This document shows, one piece after another, positions 1 to 8,522 of a DNA stretch of 64,000 nt (the first letter of the stretch is position 1; each line of letters opens with the position of its first letter). Position numbers and translations under genes: made by a program. The notes under the pieces were generated by a model. The model had not been told where the DNA came from, did not search any database, and saw only the letters and a list, made by a program, of their open reading frames with translations. Source of the stretch: Stenomitos rutilans HA7619-LM2. GTDB taxonomy: Bacteria > Cyanobacteriota > Cyanobacteriia > Leptolyngbyales > Leptolyngbyaceae. Location: NCBI GenBank assembly GCA_019358945.1, contig JAHHIE010000005.1, positions 62,001 to 126,000 on the forward strand, given 5' to 3'.

Positions 1-375
1 GTTGTCGCCGATACCACTAGTTTTCAGGTAGTCGATCGCTTTTTGGGCGATCGATCGAGGGTCACGGCTGTAGGGTTGCCCGGTACGTGGCTCGATAATA
101 CTGCAAATCATGCTCAGGGTCGGTTCTGCCATGAAGGGATCGATCCAAGCCGTATCTGGATCGGGCACCATTGCCATGTCTGAGTCATTGATGGCTTTCC
201 ACCCCCGGATGCTGGAGCCATCAAAGGCAACGCCATCGCTAAAGCTGCTCTCGTCAATCATGTCGTGGAACAGCGTTAAGTGCTGCCACGTTCCTGGTGT
301 GTCAATAAATTTCAGATCGATCATCTGAATCTTGTCACGTTTAATCCATTCCAGGATTTCCTGCGGGGTTGCCAT
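1..375 (-). CDS. glnA: Glutamine synthetase type I, N-terminal part (cut by window edge)
   Basis: This gene makes glutamine from glutamate, ammonia and ATP, the entry step of the GS-GOGAT cycle. Only the first 125 residues are present; the rest lies beyond base 1. The visible part is the beta-grasp domain of a bacterial class I enzyme, with the conserved FDGSSIRGW motif at about residues 48-56 and the [10 protein letters not shown] stretch after it. The ATG at 375 is preceded by a good ribosome site (AAGGAG, 6 nt away). A leader of roughly 290 nt separates the gene from an NtcA-type promoter at 680-721, so transcription is expected to rise under nitrogen limitation. The identification is secure from the sequence alone. 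Confidence 0.97.
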   Translation of the reverse strand, partial: MATPQEILEWIKRDKIQMIDLKFIDTPGTWQHLTLFHDMIDESSFSDGVAFDGSSIRGWKAINDSDMAMVPDPDTAWIDPFMAEPTLSMICSIIEPRTGQPYSRDPRSIAQKAIDYLKTSGIGDN

Positions 376-679
376 GTATTACTCCTTGTTGAAGTACTGT
401 CTCAAAGTTGGGAGAAGAGAAACTACGGTAGAAACGGTTTTGGCTCGGAGGTGAATGAGTTAACCGTGAACGATACTTAAGCGATCAAGCAATGAAAGCG
501 CGGACGAAAGCGTTGAGCCGCAGAGTTGAACCCGAATGAGAGATCACCTATAAGCCTCAAACCAGAATTGCTCTATGCCAAAGGACTTTGTTAAGTCTCC
601 GAAGCTAAGAAAAGTGCTTTGCAGAGGCATCTTCGCCGCCAAAAAACACCTTAGATTTCAGAGCTTGTGTATCTGAATC

Positions 680-685
680 ATCCTA
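680..685 (-). promoter_or_regulatory. -10 box of the NtcA-dependent glnA promoter
   Basis: TAGGAT on the minus strand lies 22 nt after the NtcA site at 708-721. Transcription would start near 673, giving a glnA leader of almost 300 nt. I looked for a glutamine riboswitch in that leader and found no convincing match. Confidence 0.75.
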
Positions 686-707
686 GAGATAGGCTTGAGT
701 GGTTTTT

Positions 708-721
708 GTATCAAATATTAC
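708..721 (-). promoter_or_regulatory. NtcA-binding site of the glnA promoter
   Basis: On the minus strand this reads GTAATATTTGATAC, a perfect match to the NtcA consensus GTA-N8-TAC. Exactly 22 nt downstream is TAGGAT (680-685), matching the TA-N3-T -10 box of NtcA-activated class II promoters. NtcA is the CRP-family nitrogen regulator that responds to 2-oxoglutarate. The site faces glnA. Confidence 0.9.
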
Positions 722-1146
722 AAAAAGTCGGTCTCTCTTGGTAAGCTTAAACTTAGATTAAGATTGCAATCTGTCGCTGCACTGAATGAAAGCACTTACT
801 TTCGTCGTGTTGTCAGTCTTGTAACAGTTAATGTTTACAATCACGCTGCGTCACGATTCGGTTTCACGCGCATGGTAAACTTTACTAGGCGTTTAGAGGC
901 TTCCAAAAAGCTGACAGTGTTGCCTTTTAAGCTGGGTAAAGGGTAATTGAGCCGTTGTTACCCGTTTGCGATCGCAACCAGCGGTTGTCACTGTGAGGCT
1001 GAGCGCTTGGGGAAATTTGCGCCGACGTTCATCTGAACTGTTCATCTGCAAAGTGGTGTTGATCACATCCCAACCTTGAACAAAGCAACTTGAACGAACC
1101 AACCATAGCCAAACGTCATATATAAGGATCATTGGGAGAGAACTTT

Positions 1147-1656
1147 ATGCGGGATGCAGTGACGAGTCTGATCAGAAACTACGACATTACTGGTCGCTAT
1201 CTGGACCGCAATGCCATCGACAGCCTGAAGTCTTACTTCGACACAGGCATCGCAAGAGTCCAGGCATCAGCCGTGATCAACGCAAACGCGGCTTCGATCG
1301 TCAAGCAGGCAGGTCTTCAGTTGTTTGATGAGCTGCCAGAGTTAATTCGTCCTGGTGGTAATGCCTACACAACCCGTCGGTATGCGGCTTGTCTGCGGGA
1401 TTTGGACTACTACTTGCGCTATGCCTCGTATGCACTAGTCGCAGGCGATACTGATGTGCTAGATGAACGGGTGCTGGAAGGCTTGCGAGAAACCTACAAC
1501 TCCCTTGGTGTGCCACCTGGCCCAACCGTCCGGGGCATTCAAATCCTCAAGGCGATCGTTCAGGAGCGGGTTGCTGAAGCTGGCATCACCAACACAGCCT
1601 TTTTAGACCAGCCATTTGATTACATGGCGCGCGAACTAAGCGAGAAGAATCTCTAA
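1147..1656 (+). CDS. apcF: Allophycocyanin beta-18 subunit (ApcF)
   Basis: ApcF replaces one normal beta subunit in the phycobilisome core trimer that contains the core-membrane linker ApcE, and so forms part of the terminal emitter that passes energy to photosystem II. The 169-residue product has the length expected of the family and the globin-like phycobiliprotein pattern. Cys82 in RRYAACLRDLDYY is the phycocyanobilin attachment site, and NAN in VINANAAS is the region of the beta-subunit methyl-Asn. I chose the ATG at 1147 because GGGAG lies 7-11 nt before it and MRDAVTS is the family start; a TTG at 1132 is in frame but overlaps that ribosome site. The gene stands alone and ends at a strong hairpin terminator. 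Confidence 0.95.
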   Translation: MRDAVTSLIRNYDITGRYLDRNAIDSLKSYFDTGIARVQASAVINANAASIVKQAGLQLFDELPELIRPGGNAYTTRRYAACLRDLDYYLRYASYALVAGDTDVLDERVLEGLRETYNSLGVPPGPTVRGIQILKAIVQERVAEAGITNTAFLDQPFDYMARELSEKNL

Positions 1657-1698
1657 CGCACCTAATTTTCAACGTGACTGACGATAGTGTCACGTTAC

Positions 1699-1740
1699 GA
1701 GAACGGGCAGGTCACTCATTAGTGGCTTGCCCGTTCTCTT
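1699..1740 (+). terminator. Rho-independent terminator after apcF
   Basis: GAGAACGGGCA (1699-1709) pairs perfectly with TGCCCGTTCTC (1728-1738). The loop can form further CACT/AGTG pairs, and a short T run follows. It lies 43 nt after the apcF stop codon. Confidence 0.85.
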
Positions 1741-1850
1741 TGGCTATTCTTAGTCTACTTTTCTCTATGTCTGCTGACGTACAAAGTGGTTTTTGTGGAC
1801 GGTTCGCGATCGTGACTTGTAAACTGCCGTCCACACGGGCAATTCACCGA

Positions 1851-3230
1851 CTAAAGAGCCGTATTGCTGTTTACCGTCAGGGTCAGATCAGCATCGGGAT
1901 TGATCACCACAACTTTGCTGTTGCCAGAGCGATCAAGAATACCGCCCAGGGTGGCACCAGCCGCTGCACCTGTTGTCACTTTTTGAGGAGTAATCGTGCG
2001 ATTACCTGTGACACCCGCCACGCCTGCGCCTAATGCAGCACCGATCGCGGCATCCCGAATGGTTTTACCAAGATTCCGATTCTGATTGGCACCGATTGCC
2101 GATCCCAACACGGTGCCCAACACGGTAGTCTGGCCTGAGATCACTCGATCGCCTGTAACCCCTTGAATCACCGCAGAAGCCGCTGAACCCAACGCTGCGC
2201 CACCAAGAATGGTGCCAAAGTTTGGATCACGAACATCGCGGGTTTCTGTAATCACACTGGAGGAGGCATTCAGAGCAATTTGCCGCCCGTTCACAACTAG
2301 TTGATTGGCAACAAACTGTGAACCACCTTGCGCGGGTTGCACTTGACCAATAATCTGGCTGCCTGCTGGAACCACCACCACACCTTGGCTGTTTCGCACA
2401 TCCTGAGCCACTGTCAGGGAAACAGGTGCCGTTTCACTGGGTGAGACGATGATGCGTTGCGCAGCGGTGTATCGCACTGGAATCGAAGTGCCTGCAAGCA
2501 CCAGATTGCTCTGGGCCTGATTGCCTTGAGACGTCGCGCCCGCGATGTACTGGCTCGAAATGGTGCTGGCCGTTTGTCCCGTGCCCGCTAGCGACTGACA
2601 CAGAAAGGCAGACACTTCAGCCCGACTAGCCAGCTGATTCGGATTCAAGGTGCTCACATCGGGATAGTTAACCACAAGACGCTTTTCGGTGGCAGCAGCA
2701 ATACCCGTCTGGGCATAAGCTGGAATCGCAGCCGCATCAGAGAAACTAGCATTAAGAGTGTTAATAGCTGGCTGAGACGGCGCGTAGTTCAGTCCACTGG
2801 CTAGCGCAACCAGGACTTGAGCACGGGGAATATTTTGCGTTGGGTTGAAGACGTTACCAGGATAGCCAGACAAGAAGCCCGTTTGAGTCGCAGTCGTGAT
2901 GGCGCTATACGCCCAATAGTTAGAAGCTACGTCAACAAACTGGACAGCACTGCGCGATCGAGCGACGTTGGGGAATGCTTTGCCCACCATTGAAGCAAAT
3001 TCGGAGCGAGTTACCGGGGCGCTGGGGCGGAAAGTGCCATCGGGATACCCACTAATAATGCCCTGCTGCGTCAGTGACACAATGCACGACTGCGCCCAAT
3101 TACCCTGCACATCTGAAAAGCTCGTTTGGGCAGAGGCAGGAGCTAATGTCACAAGCGGTGCAGCACCAGCTACCGCTGATACAGCCGCAATCAAAGCAGA
3201 CAGCGATCGAACCTTTGGGGTCTGAAACAT
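1851..3230 (-). CDS. SLH-domain protein with glycine-zipper tail
   Basis: A 459-residue exported protein. The N-terminus is a signal peptide ending near APASAQ (residues 30-36). Three S-layer homology repeats follow: SFSDVQGNWAQ..., QFVDVASNYWAY... and ASFSDAAAIPAYAQ..., together covering about residues 36-215. A beta-rich middle part contains RDVRDPNFG, and the C-terminal 120 residues carry repeated GxxxG-type glycine zippers (GAALGAGVAG, GAAAGATLGG). In cyanobacteria SLH domains bind periplasmic cell wall, so an envelope or outer-membrane location is expected. The exact role is unknown. I prefer the ATG at 3230 because it starts the signal peptide; an in-frame TTG at 3290 would add 20 residues that do not resemble one. 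Confidence 0.85.
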   Translation of the reverse strand: MFQTPKVRSLSALIAAVSAVAGAAPLVTLAPASAQTSFSDVQGNWAQSCIVSLTQQGIISGYPDGTFRPSAPVTRSEFASMVGKAFPNVARSRSAVQFVDVASNYWAYSAITTATQTGFLSGYPGNVFNPTQNIPRAQVLVALASGLNYAPSQPAINTLNASFSDAAAIPAYAQTGIAAATEKRLVVNYPDVSTLNPNQLASRAEVSAFLCQSLAGTGQTASTISSQYIAGATSQGNQAQSNLVLAGTSIPVRYTAAQRIIVSPSETAPVSLTVAQDVRNSQGVVVVPAGSQIIGQVQPAQGGSQFVANQLVVNGRQIALNASSSVITETRDVRDPNFGTILGGAALGSAASAVIQGVTGDRVISGQTTVLGTVLGSAIGANQNRNLGKTIRDAAIGAALGAGVAGVTGNRTITPQKVTTGAAAGATLGGILDRSGNSKVVVINPDADLTLTVNSNTAL

Positions 3231-3601
3231 ATCGTTTATCACCACAACAACTTCCCCTATTGATGGTGAGGGATCAAAAGTGTTCCTCAAATCATCTCGG
3301 TAGAGGGCAGTAGCAAAAGTGGCATAATTCCAACCCGATCGGTTTCGAGGGCTACATTGGAGTGGTAAACGCCTACAGTAGTATCAGCAAATTACTCTGT
3401 AGAGATATTTAGGGATCGAAGCATTGAGACTCAGTGAACCTTTGTCAGTTACCCTTCGACCAGCAAATACTTTGACATCAAACGTTCTGACAGTAAAAAT
3501 GCTTTGACAGCCGAAACAGTGGAGAGGTCAAACGCAGTTGATTCCCGCTGCCAAGTTGCAGCAGTTAGTTATCTGACGTTCACGCGCGATCGCAATACGG
3601 T
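3231..3601. other. Divergent intergenic region, no gene seen
   Basis: These 371 bp lie between the SLH gene and the channel gene and presumably hold both promoters. I found no clear regulatory motif, repeat or small gene. Confidence 0.6.
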
Positions 3602-4651
3602 ATGCACGGTTCACTCAAACGGATTCTGACTGGCACAGGCTTTCTCAGCCTAACCCTAGTGGTTGCTGTGACAGGGTACAAACTGGCTGGCTGGAGCCTG
3701 CTTGATTCTGTATATATGGTGGTAATCACCGTCTTTGGTGTGGGCTTTGGCGAAATTGGTCCCATGTCTCCACAGCTTAGAGTGTTCACCATGTTTGTGA
3801 TTATTGCGGGTTGTACGTCTGTCGGCTATATCTTCGGCGGCTTCTTCCAGATGATCACTGAAGGTGAAATCAACCGCGCATTGGGAGCAAGACGGATGAC
3901 CAAAGAGATTCAAACCCTTGAGCATCACATCATCATCTGTGGCTACGGTCGCATTGGGCAAATCCTGGCGCGCCAGATGGTGGAGGCAAGTCAGCCATTT
4001 GTCATTATTGACAACAACTTGGGACGCATTGAAACGGCAGAAGCGATGGGCTATCTCGTTCGCCTTGGGAACGCGACTGACGAAGGCATTCTTGAATCAG
4101 CGGGCATTGAACGAGCCAAAGTGCTGGCAACGGTTTTACCAGATGATGCAGCCAACGTCTTTATTACGCTGACAGCCCGTGGACTTAACCCCGACCTCAT
4201 GATCATGTCACGCGGCGAATACCCTTCGACAGAAAAGAAACTGCGCCAAGCAGGAGCCGATCACGTCATTTTGCCTGCTGAAATTGGCGCACTCCGAATG
4301 TCACATCTTATTACCCATCCAGCAGCCCTTAGCTTTTTGGATGCAACGGTAGATGGCAGTAGCCTGAATGAATTGCTATCGCAAATTGATGTGCAGGTCG
4401 ATGAACTTGCAGTACCGTTGGGTTCACCGCTAGTCGGCAGCACCATTAATGCGGTACAGGTACGCGGCAAAGGCACCTTTATTGTCGTGGCGTTGCGAAA
4501 GTCAGACGGCAACACGATCGTCAACCCGAATCAAGACGTCTTGCTGGATGAAGGCGATACTGTCATTGTGATGGGGCATAAAGGCGACATTCCCAAATTC
4601 GCTCACAACTATGCGCTGAAGCGGCAGATGCGATGGGGCGCGAGGGGATGA
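3602..4651 (+). CDS. Potassium channel with RCK (TrkA-N/TrkA-C) domains
   Basis: A 349-residue two-helix potassium channel subunit. Helices at about residues 12-32 and 62-86 flank a pore loop with the filter-like sequence TVFGVGFGE, in place of the usual TxGYGD. A cytoplasmic RCK domain follows: the Rossmann core starts at HIIICGYGRIG (about residue 112), with the acidic end of the second strand at FVIIDNN, and a TrkA-C domain lies at about residues 255-340 (VGSTINAVQVRGKG). Four subunits would form a channel in the cytoplasmic or thylakoid membrane gated by a ligand on RCK. The start has no strong ribosome site, but MHGSLKRILTG leads directly into the first helix. The family is clear; ion selectivity cannot be read with certainty from this filter. 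Confidence 0.88.
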   Translation: MHGSLKRILTGTGFLSLTLVVAVTGYKLAGWSLLDSVYMVVITVFGVGFGEIGPMSPQLRVFTMFVIIAGCTSVGYIFGGFFQMITEGEINRALGARRMTKEIQTLEHHIIICGYGRIGQILARQMVEASQPFVIIDNNLGRIETAEAMGYLVRLGNATDEGILESAGIERAKVLATVLPDDAANVFITLTARGLNPDLMIMSRGEYPSTEKKLRQAGADHVILPAEIGALRMSHLITHPAALSFLDATVDGSSLNELLSQIDVQVDELAVPLGSPLVGSTINAVQVRGKGTFIVVALRKSDGNTIVNPNQDVLLDEGDTVIVMGHKGDIPKFAHNYALKRQMRWGARG

Positions 4652-4838
4652 AGAAGTGAGGGGTGAGAAAAGGTTGAAAGCTGAAACCTGAGGGCTGAAG
4701 GCTAAAAGTAGGGTGAGTCGTAGGTGGTCAAAATTATTTCAAAACTCTTTTATCCTTTATCTTTCATCCCTCATCCCTTCCCCACTCCCGCCCATGCTCT
4801 TCTACGATAAAGATGGCCTTATCTACAACTGAGACAAA
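4652..4838. repeat. STRR-type short repeats between channel gene and gpx
   Basis: Degenerate seven-base-like motifs (GGGTGAG, GAGGGCTGAAGGC, TTTATC, TCATCCC) resemble those at 8341-8520, 28490-28600 and 56630-56810. They are typical of the short tandemly repeated sequences of filamentous cyanobacteria. Confidence 0.6.
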
Positions 4839-5321
4839 ATGACTGCAACCATTACGGATATTGCTGTAAAGACGATCGATGGCAAAGAGCAGCCTCTAGC
4901 GGAGTATGCGGGCAAGGTTTTGCTCATTGTGAATGTGGCATCGCGCTGTGGCTATACACCGCAATACACTGGCCTGGAGCAGCTTTATCAGACGTATCAC
5001 GCGCAAGGGCTAGAAGTGCTGGCGTTTCCCTGCAACGACTACGGTGGGCAAGAACCGGGCACGAACGAAGAAATCGTGCAGTTTTGCACAACACAGTACG
5101 ATGTCACTTTTCCCTTGTTCGACAAAGTGCACGCGAAGGGGACACAGCAGCATCCGCTTTATAGCCGCCTCACATCTGTAGATTCGGCAGGCGATGTGTC
5201 CTGGAATTTTGAAAAATTTCTGGTGAATAAGAAGGGTGAAGTCGTGGCACGGTTTAAGAGTGCCGTGAAGCCTGATGCGCCAGAGTTAATTGGGGCGATC
5301 GAGCAAGCGTTGGCAGAATAG
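4839..5321 (+). CDS. gpx: Glutathione peroxidase family protein
   Basis: A 160-residue thiol peroxidase of the GPx/BtuE family that reduces peroxides and lipid hydroperoxides. The peroxidatic Cys37 is in VASRCGYTPQY, Gln71 in GGQEPG and the catalytic Trp in VSWNFEKFLV, which together form the active-site set. Cys83 in EEIVQFC is at the place of the resolving cysteine of thioredoxin-dependent members. Because the active residue is Cys rather than selenocysteine and a resolving Cys is present, electrons probably come from thioredoxin or NADPH rather than glutathione; this is inference. The start follows a short leader without a strong ribosome site. The gene converges with phnE across a hairpin. 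Confidence 0.93.
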   Translation: MTATITDIAVKTIDGKEQPLAEYAGKVLLIVNVASRCGYTPQYTGLEQLYQTYHAQGLEVLAFPCNDYGGQEPGTNEEIVQFCTTQYDVTFPLFDKVHAKGTQQHPLYSRLTSVDSAGDVSWNFEKFLVNKKGEVVARFKSAVKPDAPELIGAIEQALAE

Positions 5322-5336
5322 CTATCAGCAAAAATA

Positions 5337-5393
5337 ACCGCAGAGGCGCAGAGAACGCAGAGAGTTTTTCTGTTGCCTTTGCGTCTCTGCGGT
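5337..5393. terminator. Inverted repeat between convergent gpx and phnE
   Basis: ACCGCAGAGGCGCA (5337-5350) pairs with TGCGTCTCTGCGGT (5380-5393) with one mismatch. The unit is a common cyanobacterial repeat (CGCAGAG steps, seen again near 45848-45910). Its place between two gene ends suggests a bidirectional terminator. Confidence 0.6.
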
Positions 5394-5403
5394 AAATCAA
5401 GCT

Positions 5404-6207
5404 CTAGTGATGTTCTAAATGCTGGCGCAGACTACCGCTAAGGGCATCGATCGCGGTCACCACGACTAGCAGCACTAGCATCATGGTGGTGGCTTTGTTG
5501 TACTCAAACCCTCGAATGTAGTTGACTAACTCAAAGCCGATGCCACCCGCACCAACGACACCCAGCACCGAAGCCGCCCGAATGTTGTATTCAAACATAT
5601 AGAGCGTGTAGCCAAGCGCCAGGGGCAACACTTGCGGCAAAACACCATACTGCGCTATTTGCAGCCAGGATGCTCCCACTACCTGTAGAGCTTCGATCGG
5701 ACGCGGATCAACCGCTTCGATCGCCTGCTGATAAAACTTTGCCAGATAGCCGATGGTGTAGATGCCCAGCGCCAGCGTGCCTGCGGGTGCGCCTAAGCCA
5801 GTTGCGGCCACAAAAAACAGCCCCAGCACGATCGACGGCACAGACCGTACCGCATTTTGCAGCAGGGCTGCCAGCCAGCGCAGCCACCGAGGGGCAAGAT
5901 TCTGAGCCGACAAAATGGCAATGGGAACGGACAGCACAACGCCGATCGTTGTGCCCCAAAGCGACATCTGCACGGTTTCAATCAGTGCTTTAACTGCCAC
6001 ATCTACCACAGCCAGATCGGGGGGAAACAGCCGCGAGACGAAATCGGTCATGTAGGGCACGCTGTCTTGCAGCAGTTGCAAATCGACCTTTAGCCCCTCC
6101 AGTGCCCATCCATAAACGAGCACTACTAGTCCAACCAAGCCTACTCGTGTCAGCCACCCGCCAATTTTGAGACGAGATGCTTTGGAGAACAATAAAGGGG
6201 ATGTCAT
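5404..6207 (-). CDS. phnE: Phosphonate-type ABC transporter permease
   Basis: The 267-residue permease spans the inner membrane with about six helices. The EAA loop that contacts the ATPase is visible as VVGASWLQIAQYGVLPQVLPLALGY split over two helices near residues 175-200. MFEYNIRAASVLGVVGAGGIGFEL, shared by PhnE proteins, lies at about residues 205-230. Its ATG overlaps the phnC stop as ATGA, so the two are translated together. It is the last gene of phnD-phnC-phnE. No carbon-phosphorus lyase or phosphite dehydrogenase gene is in this window, so the true substrate (phosphonate, phosphite or phosphate) stays open. Confidence 0.92.
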   Translation of the reverse strand: MTSPLLFSKASRLKIGGWLTRVGLVGLVVLVYGWALEGLKVDLQLLQDSVPYMTDFVSRLFPPDLAVVDVAVKALIETVQMSLWGTTIGVVLSVPIAILSAQNLAPRWLRWLAALLQNAVRSVPSIVLGLFFVAATGLGAPAGTLALGIYTIGYLAKFYQQAIEAVDPRPIEALQVVGASWLQIAQYGVLPQVLPLALGYTLYMFEYNIRAASVLGVVGAGGIGFELVNYIRGFEYNKATTMMLVLLVVVTAIDALSGSLRQHLEHH

Positions 6208-7028
6208 GGCTGCATCGCTCGAATGAGCGGCGTAAAGTGAGTAGAAAGATGCTCACAGTCTCCATCGTGAACGATTCGCCCGACATCAAGCAGAATGGCT
6301 CGTTCGGCATAGGTTTCGGCGATTGCCAAATCATGCAGCACCGCGACGATCGTCATCCCGCGATCGCGGTGCAATGCCGCTAGCGTTGCCATTACCTGTT
6401 GAGTTGCTGCCACGTCCAGTCCAGCCGTAGGTTCATCGACGAGTAAAATCTGAGGCGATTGGATCAGTGCCCGCGCGATCGCCACTCGCTGCTGCTGCCC
6501 ACCGCTGAGCTGGCTCGTTTTGCGATCGGCGTGATCGCTCAACCCCAACTGAGCCAACAACTCCAGCGCTTGACGGCGATCGTGCCGACTAAAGCCACCC
6601 AGCGATTGCCAGGTTTTTAGCGCTCCCAAGCGCCCACAGAGGACATTTTCTAAAGCAGACAGTTGGCGAATCAACCCGCCGCCTTGAAACAGCATTCCTA
6701 CCTGTTGACGTATCTGTGGCAGTGAGCGGAGTGTCAGGGGAACCCCATTCACCTCAACGCTGCCCTGCCGGATGGGAACCAGCCCCACCCAACTTTTGAG
6801 CAACGTTGACTTTCCGGCTCCATTCAACCCCAAAAGCGCCACAAATTCGCCAGAACGAATTGTGCAGGTAATGTCATTTAAGATCGGGCGATCCAACGCC
6901 GCTACGGGAGCGGTCGTGAGCCGATGGCAGGCAAGAGCCAGAGAGCGAACCGTTGGGACATTAGACGCACTCAGGCGTGAGGTTGAAGGGTCGGGCGCGG
7001 AGAAAGGTCGCGCGGCGTTCATACTCAT
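6204..7028 (-). CDS. phnC: Phosphonate-type ABC transporter ATP-binding protein
   Basis: The 274-residue ATPase powers uptake through PhnE. Walker A is GLNGAGKST, the signature is LSGGQQQRVAIARAL, Walker B is ILLVDEPTAG, and the switch His is in VLHDLAIA. A leading extension of about 35 residues rich in Ser, Pro and Ala precedes the ABC domain, which is unusual. I take the ATG at 7028 as start. The frame stays open to an ATG at 7082 that overlaps the end of phnD; neither has a clear ribosome site, so the start is uncertain. Confidence 0.9.
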   Translation of the reverse strand: MSMNAARPFSAPDPSTSRLSASNVPTVRSLALACHRLTTAPVAALDRPILNDITCTIRSGEFVALLGLNGAGKSTLLKSWVGLVPIRQGSVEVNGVPLTLRSLPQIRQQVGMLFQGGGLIRQLSALENVLCGRLGALKTWQSLGGFSRHDRRQALELLAQLGLSDHADRKTSQLSGGQQQRVAIARALIQSPQILLVDEPTAGLDVAATQQVMATLAALHRDRGMTIVAVLHDLAIAETYAERAILLDVGRIVHDGDCEHLSTHFTPLIRAMQP

Positions 7029-7050
7029 AAACCAGTAAGGGGAATGGTCA

Positions 7051-8040
7051 CTAGGGTGCGATTCCAACTTGTTGCAGTGCATCCCGCATGGGTTGGAGGT
7101 GCCGAGAGTGATCGACTTGCACCAGTTCAGTGGAGTTGTAAAGATTCTTCAGCAGTGCGTTATTGCCCGGTTGGTTGAGCTTGAGTAACGCGTTGATAAT
7201 CTGCGTCCGCTGACGCACTGGAATGTCATCATCGATCGCTACACCATGCGCTGGCACTCCTGCAATCGAATAGAGACGACGCAACTGATTTGCTTCTGCT
7301 GCTGTAATGTAGGGCGGTTTCAGCGCATATTCTGAGACGGCTGCCACATCTGCCTGCCGCCGCAGCACCGCTTGCAGCGCACCGCTGTAATTACCCCCAT
7401 AGGTTACTTGCTGAAAGAAGCCATCCAGTCGATCGCGGCTGGGTACCAATCCTTGCTTGACCAAAGCACCTACCGGAAAGATGAATCCTGAGCCGGAAGT
7501 CGGTGACGTAAACGCCATTTTTTTGCCACGCAGTTGCTCTAGTGTTTGCTTCGCGTTGGCTTTGCTCGACAGTGGGCTGTCTTTCCGTACAACCATGACC
7601 GAACTGTAGGTATAGCGCCCAGAGTAGTTAGGACGTACTTCCGCCAGATAAACCCGTGCCTTGGCTAATTGCTCTGCCTTTAAAGCCGGACGGCTACTGA
7701 GAAACGCCATATCCACTCGATTGGCTCGCAGGGCTTCAACGGCTGCGGTGTCATCCGACACGATCGCTTCTACAGGCGTTTTCAACTCTTGAGACAAAAA
7801 CCGGGCAACGTCATTGGCTTTACGCTGCAAGTCGGTGGAGTCAGCCCGACTGGGAAACGCAATTTTGATGGTTGATTGGGGTTTTTGTGCGAGAGTTGTC
7901 TTCACAAGCGCTGACGCATCTTGTGCGATCGACGACTGGTTATCAGCTTGAGCCGTTTGACTCAAACTATTGAGAAAAACTCCGCTTAAAATGAGCACAC
8001 CTGCACCCGCAACAAAAGAAAGCTTTTGACCTAGAGTCAT
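7051..8040 (-). CDS. phnD: Phosphate/phosphite/phosphonate-binding protein
   Basis: The 329-residue periplasmic receptor feeds PhnC-PhnE. It begins with a signal sequence (about residues 1-32, ending SQTAQA), then the PhnD fold: IKIAFPSR, VEAIVSDDTAAVEALRANRVDMAFLS in two parts, and the phosphate-loop-like TSPTSGSGFIFPVGALVK, also split. The latter resembles the ligand loop of PhnD/PtxB proteins. The ATG at 8040 has AAAGGAA 8 nt before it. It is the first gene of the leftward operon. I saw no convincing Pho box upstream, though imperfect TTAA steps occur. Confidence 0.9.
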   Translation of the reverse strand: MTLGQKLSFVAGAGVLILSGVFLNSLSQTAQADNQSSIAQDASALVKTTLAQKPQSTIKIAFPSRADSTDLQRKANDVARFLSQELKTPVEAIVSDDTAAVEALRANRVDMAFLSSRPALKAEQLAKARVYLAEVRPNYSGRYTYSSVMVVRKDSPLSSKANAKQTLEQLRGKKMAFTSPTSGSGFIFPVGALVKQGLVPSRDRLDGFFQQVTYGGNYSGALQAVLRRQADVAAVSEYALKPPYITAAEANQLRRLYSIAGVPAHGVAIDDDIPVRQRTQIINALLKLNQPGNNALLKNLYNSTELVQVDHSRHLQPMRDALQQVGIAP

Positions 8041-8522
8041 GGGAAATTCCTTTGAAATCAGTGTTTTAGAAGATCAACACGTTAAAACGTAGAAAATGAG
8101 CAAGCTTGACAAGAGCGTAGCAAAAATTGAAGACTTGCCTGTTCAAAGCAGATCTGCATCTGCCGCCGCTTGAGGCTAAAAGCAAGAATCGCCAAAAAAT
8201 CAGCTCAACAGCCCTTGGAAAGATTCGCCGCTCCGTTTGCTAAATGCTTGCATCAAAATCAAGATGATTGTAGGAATAGTTGAGAACTTAAGTCAATAGC
8301 TGTTACAGCAATTTAATTGATCAAGAGTTTGCCTTCTGCCTTTGATCTAGCGGTCAGCGGTCAGCTTTTTAGCCTTTAGCCTATTCCCCACTCCCTACCA
8401 ATGCGGTCAGCCTATCCTTCGGGAAGCAAGCTACAGCTTTTTAGCCTTTAGCCTTCATCCCTCATCCTTCACTCCTCATCCTTCATCTCTCATCCCTTCT
8501 ACCCACAGCCTCCTGTCCTGCA
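8041..8522. other. Intergenic region with STRR repeats
   Basis: The part next to phnD (8041-8330) is ordinary AT-rich upstream sequence. From about 8341 to 8515 it is short-repeat DNA: AGCGGTCAGCGGTCAGC, then TTTAGCCTTTAGCC and many steps of TCATCCT/TCATCCC. No gene is seen. Confidence 0.7.

Larger units (their letters stand above)
376..1146. other. Divergent intergenic region between glnA and apcF
   Basis: This 771-bp stretch holds the long glnA leader (376 to about 673), the NtcA promoter (680-721) and the upstream region of apcF. The open frames across it have no ribosome sites and no recognisable protein pattern, so I treat it as non-coding. Confidence 0.7.

Noticed and set aside
376-673. 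Glutamine riboswitch in the glnA leader
   Set aside because: I found a GAACCCGAA-like stretch on the wrong strand only, and no full conserved core.
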